A stretch of DNA of 44,420 nt from Spirochaetota bacterium (GCA_026418195.1 JAOABU010000010.1:1-44420); one strand, 5' to 3'. Positions 8,853 to 17,634 are shown, counted from the first letter of the stretch. Program-made: numbers and translations. The notes: a model not told the origin generated them from the sequence alone.

Positions 8853-11372
8853 ATGAAGGCGGGAGAAAGATCAAGGGTAGAGGAGCGATTTCATCCGCAG
8901 GTAGTGACTCGTCTTCGTCAGGAGATAGAAGAAGCTGGGGGAAGAGAGATCCTCTGCACGGGAAAGGTGGATTCTGAAGGAAGGGTGGTTTCCGTGGTTG
9001 CCGTAGCCCACGGAAATGAAACTGCTGTCCCTGCTCTGTACCCTTACATGGAGCGGGGAGACGTTGTGATCCACAACCATCCAAGAGGACGATTGTTCCC
9101 CAGTGATGCAGACATTGGAGTTGCTTCCCGATTGGGAAACGAAGGAATCGGTTTTTTCATCATAGACAATGCTGTCCAGCATGTGTACGTCGTTGCAGAA
9201 CCCGTGCACCTGGCCGAACGAGTTTTGTTGAACCTAAAGGAACTCCGAAACATACTCCAACCCAATGGTAAGTTGTCGAGCACCATCCCCTTCTATGAAC
9301 CACGGCCTGTGCAGGAGGAAATGTTAGAAGCGATTGGAGAAGCGTTCAATGAAGGGGGAATCTGTATCGTGGAGGCCGGTACAGGAGTCGGGAAGTCCCT
9401 TGCCTATTTACTCCCTGCGGTGGAATGGGTAGCCCACAATGATGAACGAGTAGTGGTCTCCACTGCTACGATAAACCTCCAGGAACAACTTTACGAAAAG
9501 GATCTGCCCCTTGTACTTCGGCTTTTACACTCGGATGTCCCTGTTGCGTTGGTAAAGGGGAGGGGGAACTATCTGTGCTGGACACGGTTGGAGGAGATCC
9601 GGGAAGAGGCTACTCTGTTCGAGGAGGACCCCTCAACTTGGGATTCTCTGCGAACATGGGCCGAGACTAGCCCAACTGGCGCTCGATCAGATTTACCCTT
9701 TCCGATCGAGGATGCCCTATGGAGTCAGGTCTGCTCAGAGTCGGACATATGCACCGGATTGAGGTGTCCTAACCGGGAACGATGCTTTTTTTTAAAAGCC
9801 AGAAAGCAAGCAGCCTCTGCAAAGCTCCTCGTGGTGAACCATCATCTATTATTCTCTGATTTGGCTTTTCGAATCCAAGGGATCGGATTTGAGAGCGCAG
9901 CCGTGCTTCCACCCTTTCGAAAGGTGGTATTCGACGAAGCACACAATATAGAGCAGAGTGCTACGGATCTTTTCTCCGAGACCCTGAATCGATTTCTCGT
10001 ATTCCGAGTCCTGTATCGGTTGTTGCGGACCAAGGGGATACGGCGGTTAGGGTTAGCGGTCAAACTAGCGAATCGTGGAACTTCGGGTGCTTTAATTGTT
10101 CGGATGAGCGAAGAAGTGCTTAGGGTGCGGGAAACATACTTAACCCTTGAACAAGAGGCCAATCGGTTCATGGGAGAGGGAGGTTCCTTTCGGATTTCTT
10201 CCAATCTGGAGGATCAATCTTCGAAGGCTTTTAAGAAATTATTGGAGAGCCTAGAAGACTTCCAACGGGAAGCCCTTTCCTTAGCCGAGACTCTCGAGGA
10301 GATCCTTCAATCCCTGTCTGAGGAGGATTCAGAAACACCCGAGGCATACGAAGGAAGAATGATCCTTTACCGCCTGAAACAGATAGCGAGCCTTTGTCAA
10401 CAATTCCAAGCCTTCTCCGATATTCGGGATCGAGTTCTATGGGGGGAGCGGAGACGGATGGGTACTGGGGAGCCCATTGTGGAGTTTCACTCTACTCCTT
10501 TGGATATAACCCAGATCATGCAAGAGGCGGTATATGAACCTTTCGATACGGTTGTGTTTACCAGTGCTACCCTTACGGTAAATCGAAGCTTTGCGTTCTG
10601 GAAGGGAAGGGTAGGATTGAAAGAGGGCCTATCTCGTTCCTTAAAAGAGTACCGCTTCGATTCTCCATTTGATTATCGTAACCGAGTATTGATTGGTGTG
10701 CCTACCGATGCTCCTTCTCCGGATACGGAAAAATATATCACCTTCCTCCATTCTTTTCTTGTGGAAGCTTGTCAACTGACCGAGGGTCGAGCTTTGGTGT
10801 TATTCACCTCCTACGATACTCTCTCAAAGGTGTATGCGTTGGTGAAACCAGAGCTTGCGTTGAGGAGAATCAGTACTTATCGTCAAGGGGAAGAGGAGAG
10901 AAGTAGACTTCTTAAGCGATTCAATGAGGAAGTGAGCAGTGTACTATTCGCCACCGATAGTTTTTGGGAAGGGATCGATGCTCCTGGAGAGACTCTAGAA
11001 ATGGTTGTCCTTTGCCGTCTACCTTTTAAAGTCCCTACCGATCCTGTTCAGGTAGCCCGAATGGAAGCGATCCAAACTAAAGGGGGTAACCCATTTCTGG
11101 AATTGTCTTTGCCTGAGGCAGTAATGAAATTTCGTCAAGGGTTTGGGCGACTCATGAGACGGAGTACCGATCGGGGAATCGTCTTGATTCCCGATGTGCG
11201 AGTGGTGAAGAAGAGTTATGGCAAACTCTTCCTCTCGTCCCTTCCCGAAACTTGTCGATCATTGAAAGATTCTAGTGCCCTATTGATGGATGTGGAAAAT
11301 TTCCTCGCCCGCGTGTCCGCTCCAACTAGTAGAACGGTTAAGTCATCAAAAGAATCTAACATGACAGAATAA
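8853..11372 (+). CDS. dinG: DinG-family helicase with N-terminal JAB/RadC-like domain
   Basis: An 839-residue fusion. Residues of about 25-125 resemble the JAB/MPN domain of RadC: E56, then HNHPRGRLFPSDAD with H74, H76, S84 and D87, the metal-binding JAMM residues in RadC spacing. Residues of about 145-820 form an XPD/Rad3-type 5'-3' DNA helicase. It has Walker A EAGTGVGKS (174-182), a Cys-rich iron-sulphur insert ending CTGLRCPNRERC, DEAH box FDEAHNIEQ, SFWEGIDAPGE, and motif VI QGFGRLMRR. DinG unwinds R-loops and forked DNA. No DEDD exonuclease domain is visible. The start at 8853 is placed by the promoter; an in-frame ATG at 8790 precedes that promoter. The last bases overlap the A-run of the groES terminator. 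Confidence 0.9.
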   Translation: MKAGERSRVEERFHPQVVTRLRQEIEEAGGREILCTGKVDSEGRVVSVVAVAHGNETAVPALYPYMERGDVVIHNHPRGRLFPSDADIGVASRLGNEGIGFFIIDNAVQHVYVVAEPVHLAERVLLNLKELRNILQPNGKLSSTIPFYEPRPVQEEMLEAIGEAFNEGGICIVEAGTGVGKSLAYLLPAVEWVAHNDERVVVSTATINLQEQLYEKDLPLVLRLLHSDVPVALVKGRGNYLCWTRLEEIREEATLFEEDPSTWDSLRTWAETSPTGARSDLPFPIEDALWSQVCSESDICTGLRCPNRERCFFLKARKQAASAKLLVVNHHLLFSDLAFRIQGIGFESAAVLPPFRKVVFDEAHNIEQSATDLFSETLNRFLVFRVLYRLLRTKGIRRLGLAVKLANRGTSGALIVRMSEEVLRVRETYLTLEQEANRFMGEGGSFRISSNLEDQSSKAFKKLLESLEDFQREALSLAETLEEILQSLSEEDSETPEAYEGRMILYRLKQIASLCQQFQAFSDIRDRVLWGERRRMGTGEPIVEFHSTPLDITQIMQEAVYEPFDTVVFTSATLTVNRSFAFWKGRVGLKEGLSRSLKEYRFDSPFDYRNRVLIGVPTDAPSPDTEKYITFLHSFLVEACQLTEGRALVLFTSYDTLSKVYALVKPELALRRISTYRQGEEERSRLLKRFNEEVSSVLFATDSFWEGIDAPGETLEMVVLCRLPFKVPTDPVQVARMEAIQTKGGNPFLELSLPEAVMKFRQGFGRLMRRSTDRGIVLIPDVRVVKKSYGKLFLSSLPETCRSLKDSSALLMDVENFLARVSAPTSRTVKSSKESNMTE

Positions 11373-11397
11373 AAAAACCGCTCCTTCTGGGAGCGGT
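11371..11397 (-). terminator. Intrinsic terminator of groES
   Basis: On the minus strand an 8-bp stem ACCGCTCC/GGAGCGGT (11397-11390 with 11384-11377, five-base loop) is followed by a run of seven T residues (11377-11371). It lies just after the groES stop. On the plus strand no T-run follows, so it should act on groES alone. Confidence 0.9.
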
Positions 11398-11417
11398 CTC
11401 ACAGGGTTCTATCTGCT

Positions 11418-11684
11418 TTATTGAATGATGGCCAGGATATCCTGCATCTTCACGATCAGATGATCTTCCCCATCAATCTTAACTGAAGTACCTGCATACT
11501 TGTCATACATAACGCGATCATTGGGTTTCACTTTGATGGCTTCTTTGTCGTCACCTACTGCAATAACTTTTCCAATCTGAGTCTTTTCCTGAGCAGTCTG
11601 GGGGATGTAGAGTCCGCTGGCCGTTTTCTGTTCCCCTTCCTCTACCTTGAGGAGCACACGATCACCAAGGGGTTGTAGTTTCAT
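11418..11684 (-). CDS. groES: Co-chaperonin GroES (Cpn10)
   Basis: An 88-residue Cpn10, of normal size, that caps the GroEL ring during ATP-driven folding in the cytoplasm. It begins [13 protein letters not shown], has the mobile-loop region [14 protein letters not shown], and ends with the family pattern [43 protein letters not shown] sits a few bases before the ATG. The gene stands alone with its own promoter and terminator. groEL is not adjacent on either side. No CIRCE inverted repeat (the HrcA operator) is visible upstream. Confidence 0.98.
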   Translation of the reverse strand: MKLQPLGDRVLLKVEEGEQKTASGLYIPQTAQEKTQIGKVIAVGDDKEAIKVKPNDRVMYDKYAGTSVKIDGEDHLIVKMQDILAIIQ

Positions 11685-11745
11685 ACGTATTCCTCCTGTG
11701 CATTTAAATGTATTGAATAAAGGTTCTGTCTCTTAATTTGATAAA

Positions 11746-11774
11746 AATATAAAAATAGAATTGTCCAGGGTCAA
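11746..11774 (-). promoter_or_regulatory. groES promoter
   Basis: On the minus strand TTGACC (11774-11769), 17 bases, TATATT (11751-11746), about 60 bases before the start codon, in a very AT-rich leader. This is a good vegetative promoter. Neither CIRCE nor a heat-shock sigma motif was seen. Confidence 0.7.
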
Positions 11775-11788
11775 GGGAATTCCATTTC

Positions 11789-11817
11789 TTGTCCAATGAC
11801 TCAGAAATTAGTACATT
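11789..11817 (+). promoter_or_regulatory. Promoter of the SEC-C protein gene
   Basis: TTGTCC (11789-11794), 17 bases, TACATT (11812-11817), nine bases before the ATG at 11827. No Shine-Dalgarno sequence is present, so a leader of at most a few bases is expected. Confidence 0.5.
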
Positions 11818-11826
11818 TACTTGGGT

Positions 11827-12507
11827 ATGGAAAGGGGCAAGAAACAACCATTATCCTGGAAAGCAAATCTTCGTAAAGGACTTCAGCGGCTAAGTGAGCA
11901 TGATCCATCCGGAGCGTTAAAGTACCTTCAGGTGGCGTTGGAAGCCTGTCCTGTAACAGAGCGAAAAGCATTGGCGAGAATTCTCTATTTTACGGGAATC
12001 ACCTTGCGAAAAATTGGTCTGTACGATAGTGCAGTAAAAAGCTGGAATGCGGCTAGACGGGTATGTAAATCTCCTCTGTATATTGCCTATGTAAAACGAT
12101 TTTCCAACGAGTATGGGATGGCTAAACAGGCACATCCTGAACTGGACGATTGGAGAGCCTTCTATTCCATACAAATTGGAAAATACCTGAAAACCAAGAA
12201 ATCCCATTCTTTTGGAACCCTGGCAGAGCAAGACATGATTCGAGATCTGATCTTTGATGCTTGGCAGCAGTTAATCAGATCGGGACGTTTAACGGGAAAA
12301 ACCTCAAAGGAAAAAGTAAAAGTATTTCACAACCATGAAATCATTTTCCCTTACTTTATGGTTCCACAAACCGTATCCATGTCGTTAGGGGAGGTAGCGA
12401 AAGAGAGAATCCGGGAGAAACTTTGCCCCTGTGGGAGCGGCTTACCTCTTCATCTGTGTTGTGGTCGCAGGCAGGGGGGGTGGAGCGCTCTGACTGGGAA
12501 ATTATGA
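11827..12507 (+). CDS. SEC-C motif protein of unknown function
   Basis: A 226-residue basic protein. The N-terminal half is helical and TPR-like (LSEHDPSGALKYLQVALEACP, then ALARILYFTGITLRKIGLYDSAVKSWNAARRV). The C-terminus has CPCGSGLPLHLCC, matching the zinc-binding SEC-C motif (CxCx8CC-type) found at the end of SecA and many stand-alone proteins. A TPR-like body plus SEC-C suggests a protein- or ribosome-binding adaptor, but that is inference. The start at 11827 is preferred over an in-frame TTG at 11821, which would sit three bases from the -10 box. It lies immediately upstream of the sigma factor gene but is separated from it by an AT-rich region with its own promoter. Confidence 0.75.
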   Translation: MERGKKQPLSWKANLRKGLQRLSEHDPSGALKYLQVALEACPVTERKALARILYFTGITLRKIGLYDSAVKSWNAARRVCKSPLYIAYVKRFSNEYGMAKQAHPELDDWRAFYSIQIGKYLKTKKSHSFGTLAEQDMIRDLIFDAWQQLIRSGRLTGKTSKEKVKVFHNHEIIFPYFMVPQTVSMSLGEVAKERIREKLCPCGSGLPLHLCCGRRQGGWSALTGKL

Positions 12508-12639
12508 TCCAGTTTGTATGGTTTTTTATAGAGTTGGGTAAAAATGACACAATTTTTACTTGATTCTGATTTCTCTATATTAAAAATTATATATTTATAT
12601 ACAGCACAAACAATTATTTTCTAAGTAATCTAAATTAGT

Positions 12640-12655
12640 TGGCATGTCTTTTGCA
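12640..12655 (+). promoter_or_regulatory. Sigma-54 (-24/-12) promoter of the sigma factor gene
   Basis: TGGCATG (12640-12646), four bases, TTGCA (12651-12655) matches the RpoN consensus TGGCAYR-N4-TTGCW with the invariant GG and GC in the right spacing. Transcription would start about 12 bases past the GC, near 12666, directly at the ribosome binding site AGGAGG (12668-12673) of the gene whose ATG is at 12679. The stretch upstream (about 12540-12640) is unusually AT-rich, as expected for DNA bent between an enhancer and the promoter; no enhancer sequence could be identified. Confidence 0.75.
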
Positions 12656-12678
12656 TTAATGTGTTGCAGGAGGCAGCC

Positions 12679-13569
12679 ATGACCAAGACTGCAAGAAAAA
12701 AAGCTCAGAAAGTTCCTGTAGAGAAGAGTACTCATTCCGACGAAAATATTCTTTCTCTCTATTTGAAAGAAATTAACAAGATCCCCCTTCTGACCCGCGA
12801 GGAAGAGGATCGATATGCGCGTCTAGCAGCTCAGGGAGACAAAGAGGCAAGGGAGAAGTTGTTGAAAGGCAACCTGCGGTTTGTAGTCAATGTGGCGAAA
12901 AAGTATCAGAATCAAGGTTTGCCCCTCTCAGATCTCATCAGTGAAGGGAACATTGGGCTACTCAACGCTATCGAACGGTACGATGTAAATAAAGGGTACC
13001 ATTTTATTTCCTATGCGGTATGGTGGATCCGTCAGGCGATCCTGAAAGCAATTTGCGAAAAATCTAGAATGATTCGGTTACCTTTGAACCGGGCAAACGA
13101 ACTGGTGCAGATCGAGAAGGCTCGCAAACTAGTTCAGAACTCTTCCAAGAGCGAAGATGCAGAAATGAAGGAGATCGCTCGTCTGTTGAACATGGACGAG
13201 ACCCATGTGGCAGAACTGGTGAACATCAGTAGGGACTTGGTTTCCTTGGAGACGCCTGTATATGCAGAGAAGGATTCTTCCTCTTTAGGGGATTTTGTCG
13301 AGGATGTGGGTTTCAAGCATCCGGAGGAGGTGGTGATTCAGGAATCCCTTAAGGAAGACATCAACAAGATTCTAAAAACTTTGTCAGAAAAAGAAGCCGA
13401 AATCATTCAATACCGATTCGGGTTGAACGGAAGGACTCCCCTTTCCCTGAAAGAAATCGGGGAGAAGTATAATCTTACCAAGGAACGAATCCGACAGATC
13501 GAGAAAAAAGCATTGAAGAGGATGCAGCATCCTTCTCGGAGTGAGATTCTGAAAGCCTATTTACAGTAA
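12679..13569 (+). CDS. RNA polymerase sigma factor, sigma-70 family group 2 (RpoD/RpoS-like)
   Basis: A 296-residue sigma factor. It lacks region 1.1 and begins with a short basic tail, then region 1.2 (DENILSLYLKEINKIPLLTREEE). Region 2 follows (GNLRFVVNVAKKYQNQGLPLSDLISEGNIGLL and YAVWWIRQAILKAI), then region 3, and region 4 (EAEIIQYRFGLNG to LTKERIRQIEKKALKRMQ). Size and domains are those of alternative group 2 factors such as RpoS. Start ATG 12679 follows CAGGAGG by five bases. An upstream GTG at 12661 would place the ribosome site inside the gene. Control by RpoN is predicted from the -24/-12 promoter. Transcription ends at the terminator at 13627-13653. A second RpoD-like factor near groES is, from memory, also present in Treponema. 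Confidence 0.93.
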   Translation: MTKTARKKAQKVPVEKSTHSDENILSLYLKEINKIPLLTREEEDRYARLAAQGDKEAREKLLKGNLRFVVNVAKKYQNQGLPLSDLISEGNIGLLNAIERYDVNKGYHFISYAVWWIRQAILKAICEKSRMIRLPLNRANELVQIEKARKLVQNSSKSEDAEMKEIARLLNMDETHVAELVNISRDLVSLETPVYAEKDSSSLGDFVEDVGFKHPEEVVIQESLKEDINKILKTLSEKEAEIIQYRFGLNGRTPLSLKEIGEKYNLTKERIRQIEKKALKRMQHPSRSEILKAYLQ

Positions 13570-13626
13570 AAAGGGGCTCCATAGAAGGCTGAAAGACGAT
13601 TTTATTTGAAACAGTCTGAACATCTG

Positions 13627-13653
13627 ACCGGCCTAAACAGAGGCCGGTTTTTT
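13627..13653 (+). terminator. Intrinsic terminator after the sigma factor gene
   Basis: ACCGGCCT (13627-13634), loop AAACAG, AGGCCGGT (13641-13648), then a run of T to 13653. A perfect 8-bp GC-rich stem with a U tail. It separates the sigma factor gene from ppdK. Confidence 0.93.
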
Positions 13654-13657
13654 AATC

Positions 13658-13686
13658 TTGACGGAACCCCCACATTTCGGTACGCT
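13658..13686 (+). promoter_or_regulatory. ppdK promoter
   Basis: TTGACG (13658-13663), 17 bases, TACGCT (13681-13686), beginning five bases after the preceding terminator. It leaves a leader of about 50 bases that carries GGAGGAG before the ATG at 13744. Confidence 0.65.
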
Positions 13687-13743
13687 AAGTCTCATTATAC
13701 GAAATTATTGGACATGCCACTAGGGCAAGGAGGAGAAAGTAAC

Positions 13744-16407
13744 ATGGGAAAATTGGTGTATTTTTTTGGGAATGGAGAAGCAGAGGGTGACGCCAAGCAA
13801 CGAGACCTCTTAGGTGGAAAAGGAGCGAATCTCGCAGAGATGACCAACCTAGGGATACCTGTTCCTCCGGGATTCACCATCGCAACCGATGTGTGCGAAG
13901 CGTACTATTCGAATAATAAACAACACCCTGCAGGTCTGAAAGAGGAAGTGGAGGCGAACCTTGCCCGCTTGGAGCAGGTGATGGGAAAGAAACTGGGGGA
14001 TCCGGAAGATCCGTTACTTGTTTCCGTCCGATCCGGAGCAGCGGTATCCATGCCTGGGATGATGGAAACCGTCCTCAACCTGGGACTGAACGATAGAGCG
14101 GTGGAAGGATTGGCTAAGAAATCAGGCAATCCACGATTCGCCTACGACGCGTATCGAAGGTTCATTCAGATGTTCGGAAATGTTGTGATGGGGGTTCCCG
14201 CTGAACATTTCGAACAGGAATTGGAAAAACTGAAGAAGAAACGAGGAGTGAAAGAGGATACTGAGTTGACTGCAGAGGACCTAAAGGGTTTGGTGAAAAC
14301 CTTCAAAGGGATATATTCTAAACATACAAAAAAGCCCTTTCCGCAGGATCCGAAGGAACAGCTTTGGGCAGCCATCGATGCGGTATTGGAGTCATGGAAT
14401 AGTCCGAAAGCGGTAAAGTACCGAAGCATCCACAGTATTCGGGGCTTGAAAGGAACTGCTGTCAACGTTCAAGCGATGGTGTTTGGAAACTATGGAAACG
14501 ACTCGGGTACAGGGGTCTGCTTCTCTAGGGATCCCTCTACCGGAGAGAACAAGTTCTATGGAGAATACTTGATCAATGCCCAGGGTGAGGATGTGGTAGC
14601 GGGTATCCGGACTCCAGAGAAAATTTCTCAGCTGGAAAAGAAGAATCCCGAAGTGTATCGACAACTTCTAGAAATCAAGAACCGTCTGGAATCTCACTTC
14701 AAAGACATGCAGGACATCGAGTTCACCATCCAGCAGGGGAAATTGTACATTCTTCAGACTCGAACGGGAAAGCGAACGGGGCCTGCAGCCGTGAAGATGG
14801 CAGTGGACATGGTGAATGAAGGTCTCATCACGAAAGAACAAGCGGTGAAACGAATCGATCCTGAACAGTTGAATCAGTTGTTCCATCCTCAGGTAGATGC
14901 AAAAGCAAAGAAGAGTGCCACCCTACTCGCCAAAGGGCTCAATGCGTCGCCGGGAGCTGCCAGTGGCCAGATCGTGTTTACAGCGGAAGATGCCGAAGCG
15001 TGGGCGGCTGATAAGAAGAGTGTGATTCTGGTACGTAAGGAAACTTCCCCTGAAGATATAGGCGGAATGCATGCAGCGAAAGGGATATTGACTGCAACGG
15101 GTGGGATGACGAGTCATGCAGCCGTAGTAGCCCGGGGTATGGGGCGTCCCTGTGTAGCGGGTTGTAAGGATATTACCGTGTCGGGGAAAACGATGCGGGT
15201 AAAGGGAAAAACCTTCAAAGAAGGAGATTACATTACCATAGATGGAAATACGGGAGAGGTGTTCGAGGGATCCCTCAAACTGATTCAACCTAAGCTTTCC
15301 GAAGAGTATCACACCCTCATGTCATGGGTAGACGAGATCCGGTTGGAAGCTACCCGGGAGGGAGTGATGGAAAAGGGATTCCGGGTTCGTACCAATGCGG
15401 ATACCCCCTACGATGCAAAGGTAGCCCGGGAGTTCGGTGCGGAAGGGATCGGACTCTGCAGAACCGAACACATGTTCTTCGAGGAAGGGAAACTAGTGAT
15501 CTTCCAGGAAATGATCGTAGCAGAGGATAGTGAAGCCAGGAAAAAAGCATTACGTAAGCTCTTGCCCCTTCAGAAGAAGGATTTCGTGGGCATTTTTAAG
15601 GAAATGCATGGTCTTCCTGTAACGATCCGATTACTGGATCCACCCCTCCACGAGTTTGTTCCTAAAACAAAAGCAGAGATTCGGGAACTTGCCCAGACAC
15701 TTGGGGTGTCTCCTGCAAGATTGGAAGAGAAGGTACATTCCCTTCATGAGTTCAATCCCATGCTAGGGCATCGGGGATGTCGGTTGGGAATTACCTATCC
15801 GGAGATCTATGATATGCAGGTGGAAGCCATCATTACCGCGGCCTGCGAGGTGGCTACCAAGGGAATTCAGGTGATCCCTGAGATTATGTTTCCCCTTGTG
15901 GGTACTGTAAAGGAAATGGCTCTACTGAAAGAGCGGGCTGAACGAATCATCCAGGAAATCTTTCAGAAGAAAAAGACTCGAGTTGACTATAAAATCGGTT
16001 CGATGATCGAGCTCCCTCGAGCAGCCATCATTGCCAATAAATTGACTCCTTTGGTGGATTTCTTCTCCTTTGGTACTAACGATCTTACTCAATGCGTGTA
16101 TGGATATTCCCGAGACGATGTAGGGACCTTCCTGCCTGTATACTTGGAACAGAACATTCTGGAGGAGGATCCCTTCAAGAGCTTGGATCAGGAAGGGGTT
16201 GGAGAATTGGTACGGATGGCTGCAGAGTCCAGCAAGAAAGTAAAGCCAGAGATCAAGCTTGGGATCTGCGGTGAACATGGCGGTGATCCTAAGTCCATCG
16301 ATTTCTGTTACCGGGTTGGGATGAACTATGTATCTTGCTCACCTTATAGGGTTCCTGTGGCTCGATTGGCTGCTGCTCAGGCGGTTCTCCAGAGTAAGAT
16401 GAAGTAA
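13744..16407 (+). CDS. ppdK: Pyruvate, phosphate dikinase
   Basis: An 887-residue PPDK, normal length, interconverting pyruvate + ATP + Pi with PEP + AMP + PPi in the cytoplasm. In anaerobes it often runs toward pyruvate with PPi-linked glycolysis. The N-terminal nucleotide-binding part starts LVYFFGNGEAEGDAKQRDLLGGKGANLAEM. The central phosphohistidine domain has GGMTSHAAVVARGMGRPCVAGC with the catalytic His. The C-terminal TIM barrel contains LGHRGCRLGITYPEIYDMQ and ends GICGEHGGDPKSIDFCYRVGMNYVSCSPYRVPVARLAAAQA with the active-site Cys. The start at 13744 follows AAGGAGGAG. A longer in-frame reading from 13606 would run through the preceding terminator and promoter and is rejected. It forms a single-gene transcript. 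Confidence 0.97.
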   Translation: MGKLVYFFGNGEAEGDAKQRDLLGGKGANLAEMTNLGIPVPPGFTIATDVCEAYYSNNKQHPAGLKEEVEANLARLEQVMGKKLGDPEDPLLVSVRSGAAVSMPGMMETVLNLGLNDRAVEGLAKKSGNPRFAYDAYRRFIQMFGNVVMGVPAEHFEQELEKLKKKRGVKEDTELTAEDLKGLVKTFKGIYSKHTKKPFPQDPKEQLWAAIDAVLESWNSPKAVKYRSIHSIRGLKGTAVNVQAMVFGNYGNDSGTGVCFSRDPSTGENKFYGEYLINAQGEDVVAGIRTPEKISQLEKKNPEVYRQLLEIKNRLESHFKDMQDIEFTIQQGKLYILQTRTGKRTGPAAVKMAVDMVNEGLITKEQAVKRIDPEQLNQLFHPQVDAKAKKSATLLAKGLNASPGAASGQIVFTAEDAEAWAADKKSVILVRKETSPEDIGGMHAAKGILTATGGMTSHAAVVARGMGRPCVAGCKDITVSGKTMRVKGKTFKEGDYITIDGNTGEVFEGSLKLIQPKLSEEYHTLMSWVDEIRLEATREGVMEKGFRVRTNADTPYDAKVAREFGAEGIGLCRTEHMFFEEGKLVIFQEMIVAEDSEARKKALRKLLPLQKKDFVGIFKEMHGLPVTIRLLDPPLHEFVPKTKAEIRELAQTLGVSPARLEEKVHSLHEFNPMLGHRGCRLGITYPEIYDMQVEAIITAACEVATKGIQVIPEIMFPLVGTVKEMALLKERAERIIQEIFQKKKTRVDYKIGSMIELPRAAIIANKLTPLVDFFSFGTNDLTQCVYGYSRDDVGTFLPVYLEQNILEEDPFKSLDQEGVGELVRMAAESSKKVKPEIKLGICGEHGGDPKSIDFCYRVGMNYVSCSPYRVPVARLAAAQAVLQSKMK

Positions 16408-16413
16408 ATTTTA

Positions 16414-16441
16414 TACCCTTCTATAAAGGGAAAGAAGGGTA
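16414..16441 (+). terminator. Hairpin after ppdK
   Basis: TACCCTTCT (16414-16422) and AGAAGGGTA (16433-16441) form a 9-bp stem with a ten-base loop just past the ppdK stop. No T-run follows, so intrinsic termination is doubtful; it may instead protect the mRNA end. Confidence 0.35.
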
Positions 16442-16473
16442 GAAGCCGATCTTGTTGTCATGAGAGGTGAACA

Positions 16474-17511
16474 ATGAAACTCACAAGGACTACCTTTGGA
16501 AAAACCTCCCATGGACAAGATGTGGAGTTGTTTTCTTTGCAATCCGTAAATGGACTCGGGGCAGAGATCATTTCCTATGGGGCTGCCCTGAAGTCCTTTC
16601 GGATGCCTGACCGAACAGGGAAAGTACAGGAAATCACCCTAGGATTCGATACCTTAACAGAGTACGAAGCAAATCGTCGGTTCTTCGGAGCTACCATCGG
16701 GAGGGTAGCAAACCGAATTGCGGGCGGTAGATTCTTCCTCTATGGGAAAGAGTATAGACTAGCGGTGAACAATGGCCCCAACCATCTTCACGGAGGGTTG
16801 AATGGGTTTGACCGGGTAGTCTGGAAGGGAGAAACTTTCCTTCAATCCGACAGGGCAAGTGTTGTTTTTACCTATACAAGCCCAGACGGCGAGGAAGGGT
16901 ATCCCGGGGAGTTGAACGTGGTGGTCACGTATACCCTCTCAGATGAAGGGGAGTTGTCCATTACCTACGAAGCAGAGACCAACGAGCCTACTCCCGTGAA
17001 CCTGACCAACCATACTTTTTGGAACCTAGGAGGGGTAACTTCGACGATTGAATCGCTGGAATTGGAACTCCGCTGTCCTTTTTACTTACCTGTGGATGAT
17101 ACGCTCATCCCTACGGGGGAAATCCGTTCTGTGAAGGACACTCCCATGGATTTTTTAACTCCCAAACGAATTGGGAGGGATATCGATCAGGTAAAACCGA
17201 ACGGGTACGATCATTGTTTCGTTATCGAGGGAGGTAAAGAACCCTTGCGGACTGCAGCGATCCTTCGGGATCCGGAAAGTGGTCGTACTATGGAAGTGTT
17301 GACAGATTTACCGGGGATCCAGTTCTACTCAGGTAACATGATCAAGGAGATCCGGGGAGCCGGGGGGGTATGGTTCAAGCGGCGTAGCGCTCTGTGCCTT
17401 GAGACAGAGCTATTCCCAGATTCGGTACACCGGCCCCATTTCCCTTCTACGATCCTGCATCCCGGTACTGTGTTTCGCACCTTAACCATACATCGGTTCC
17501 GGGTGGAGTAG
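16474..17511 (+). CDS. galM: Aldose 1-epimerase (galactose mutarotase)
   Basis: A 345-residue mutarotase that interconverts the alpha and beta anomers of aldohexoses. Family signatures in order are ATIGRVANRIAGGRF, NNGPNHLHGG (catalytic/binding His), PVNLTNHTFWNLGG (second conserved His), NGYDHCF, PGIQFYSGN, and LCLETELFPDSVHRPHFPS with the catalytic Glu. No signal peptide is seen, so it should be cytoplasmic. GAGAGGTGAAC provides a ribosome binding site. No other galactose-pathway gene is adjacent; it opens the carbohydrate region of the window. Confidence 0.95.
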   Translation: MKLTRTTFGKTSHGQDVELFSLQSVNGLGAEIISYGAALKSFRMPDRTGKVQEITLGFDTLTEYEANRRFFGATIGRVANRIAGGRFFLYGKEYRLAVNNGPNHLHGGLNGFDRVVWKGETFLQSDRASVVFTYTSPDGEEGYPGELNVVVTYTLSDEGELSITYEAETNEPTPVNLTNHTFWNLGGVTSTIESLELELRCPFYLPVDDTLIPTGEIRSVKDTPMDFLTPKRIGRDIDQVKPNGYDHCFVIEGGKEPLRTAAILRDPESGRTMEVLTDLPGIQFYSGNMIKEIRGAGGVWFKRRSALCLETELFPDSVHRPHFPSTILHPGTVFRTLTIHRFRVE

Positions 17512-17634
17512 ATCCCCCCATACCTACGTACCCTGTGAGATAATAGAGAACGAAATCAATCTGATACCTCTCTATTGCCTTGAAAGCCATTAATCGCGCA
17601 TACTACCAACTGACACAATCAGGGGAGGTACTGC

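Noticed and set aside
13606-13743. In-frame upstream extension of ppdK
   Set aside because: It covers an intrinsic terminator and the ppdK promoter, has no ribosome binding site, and a GGAGGAG site marks the ATG at 13744.
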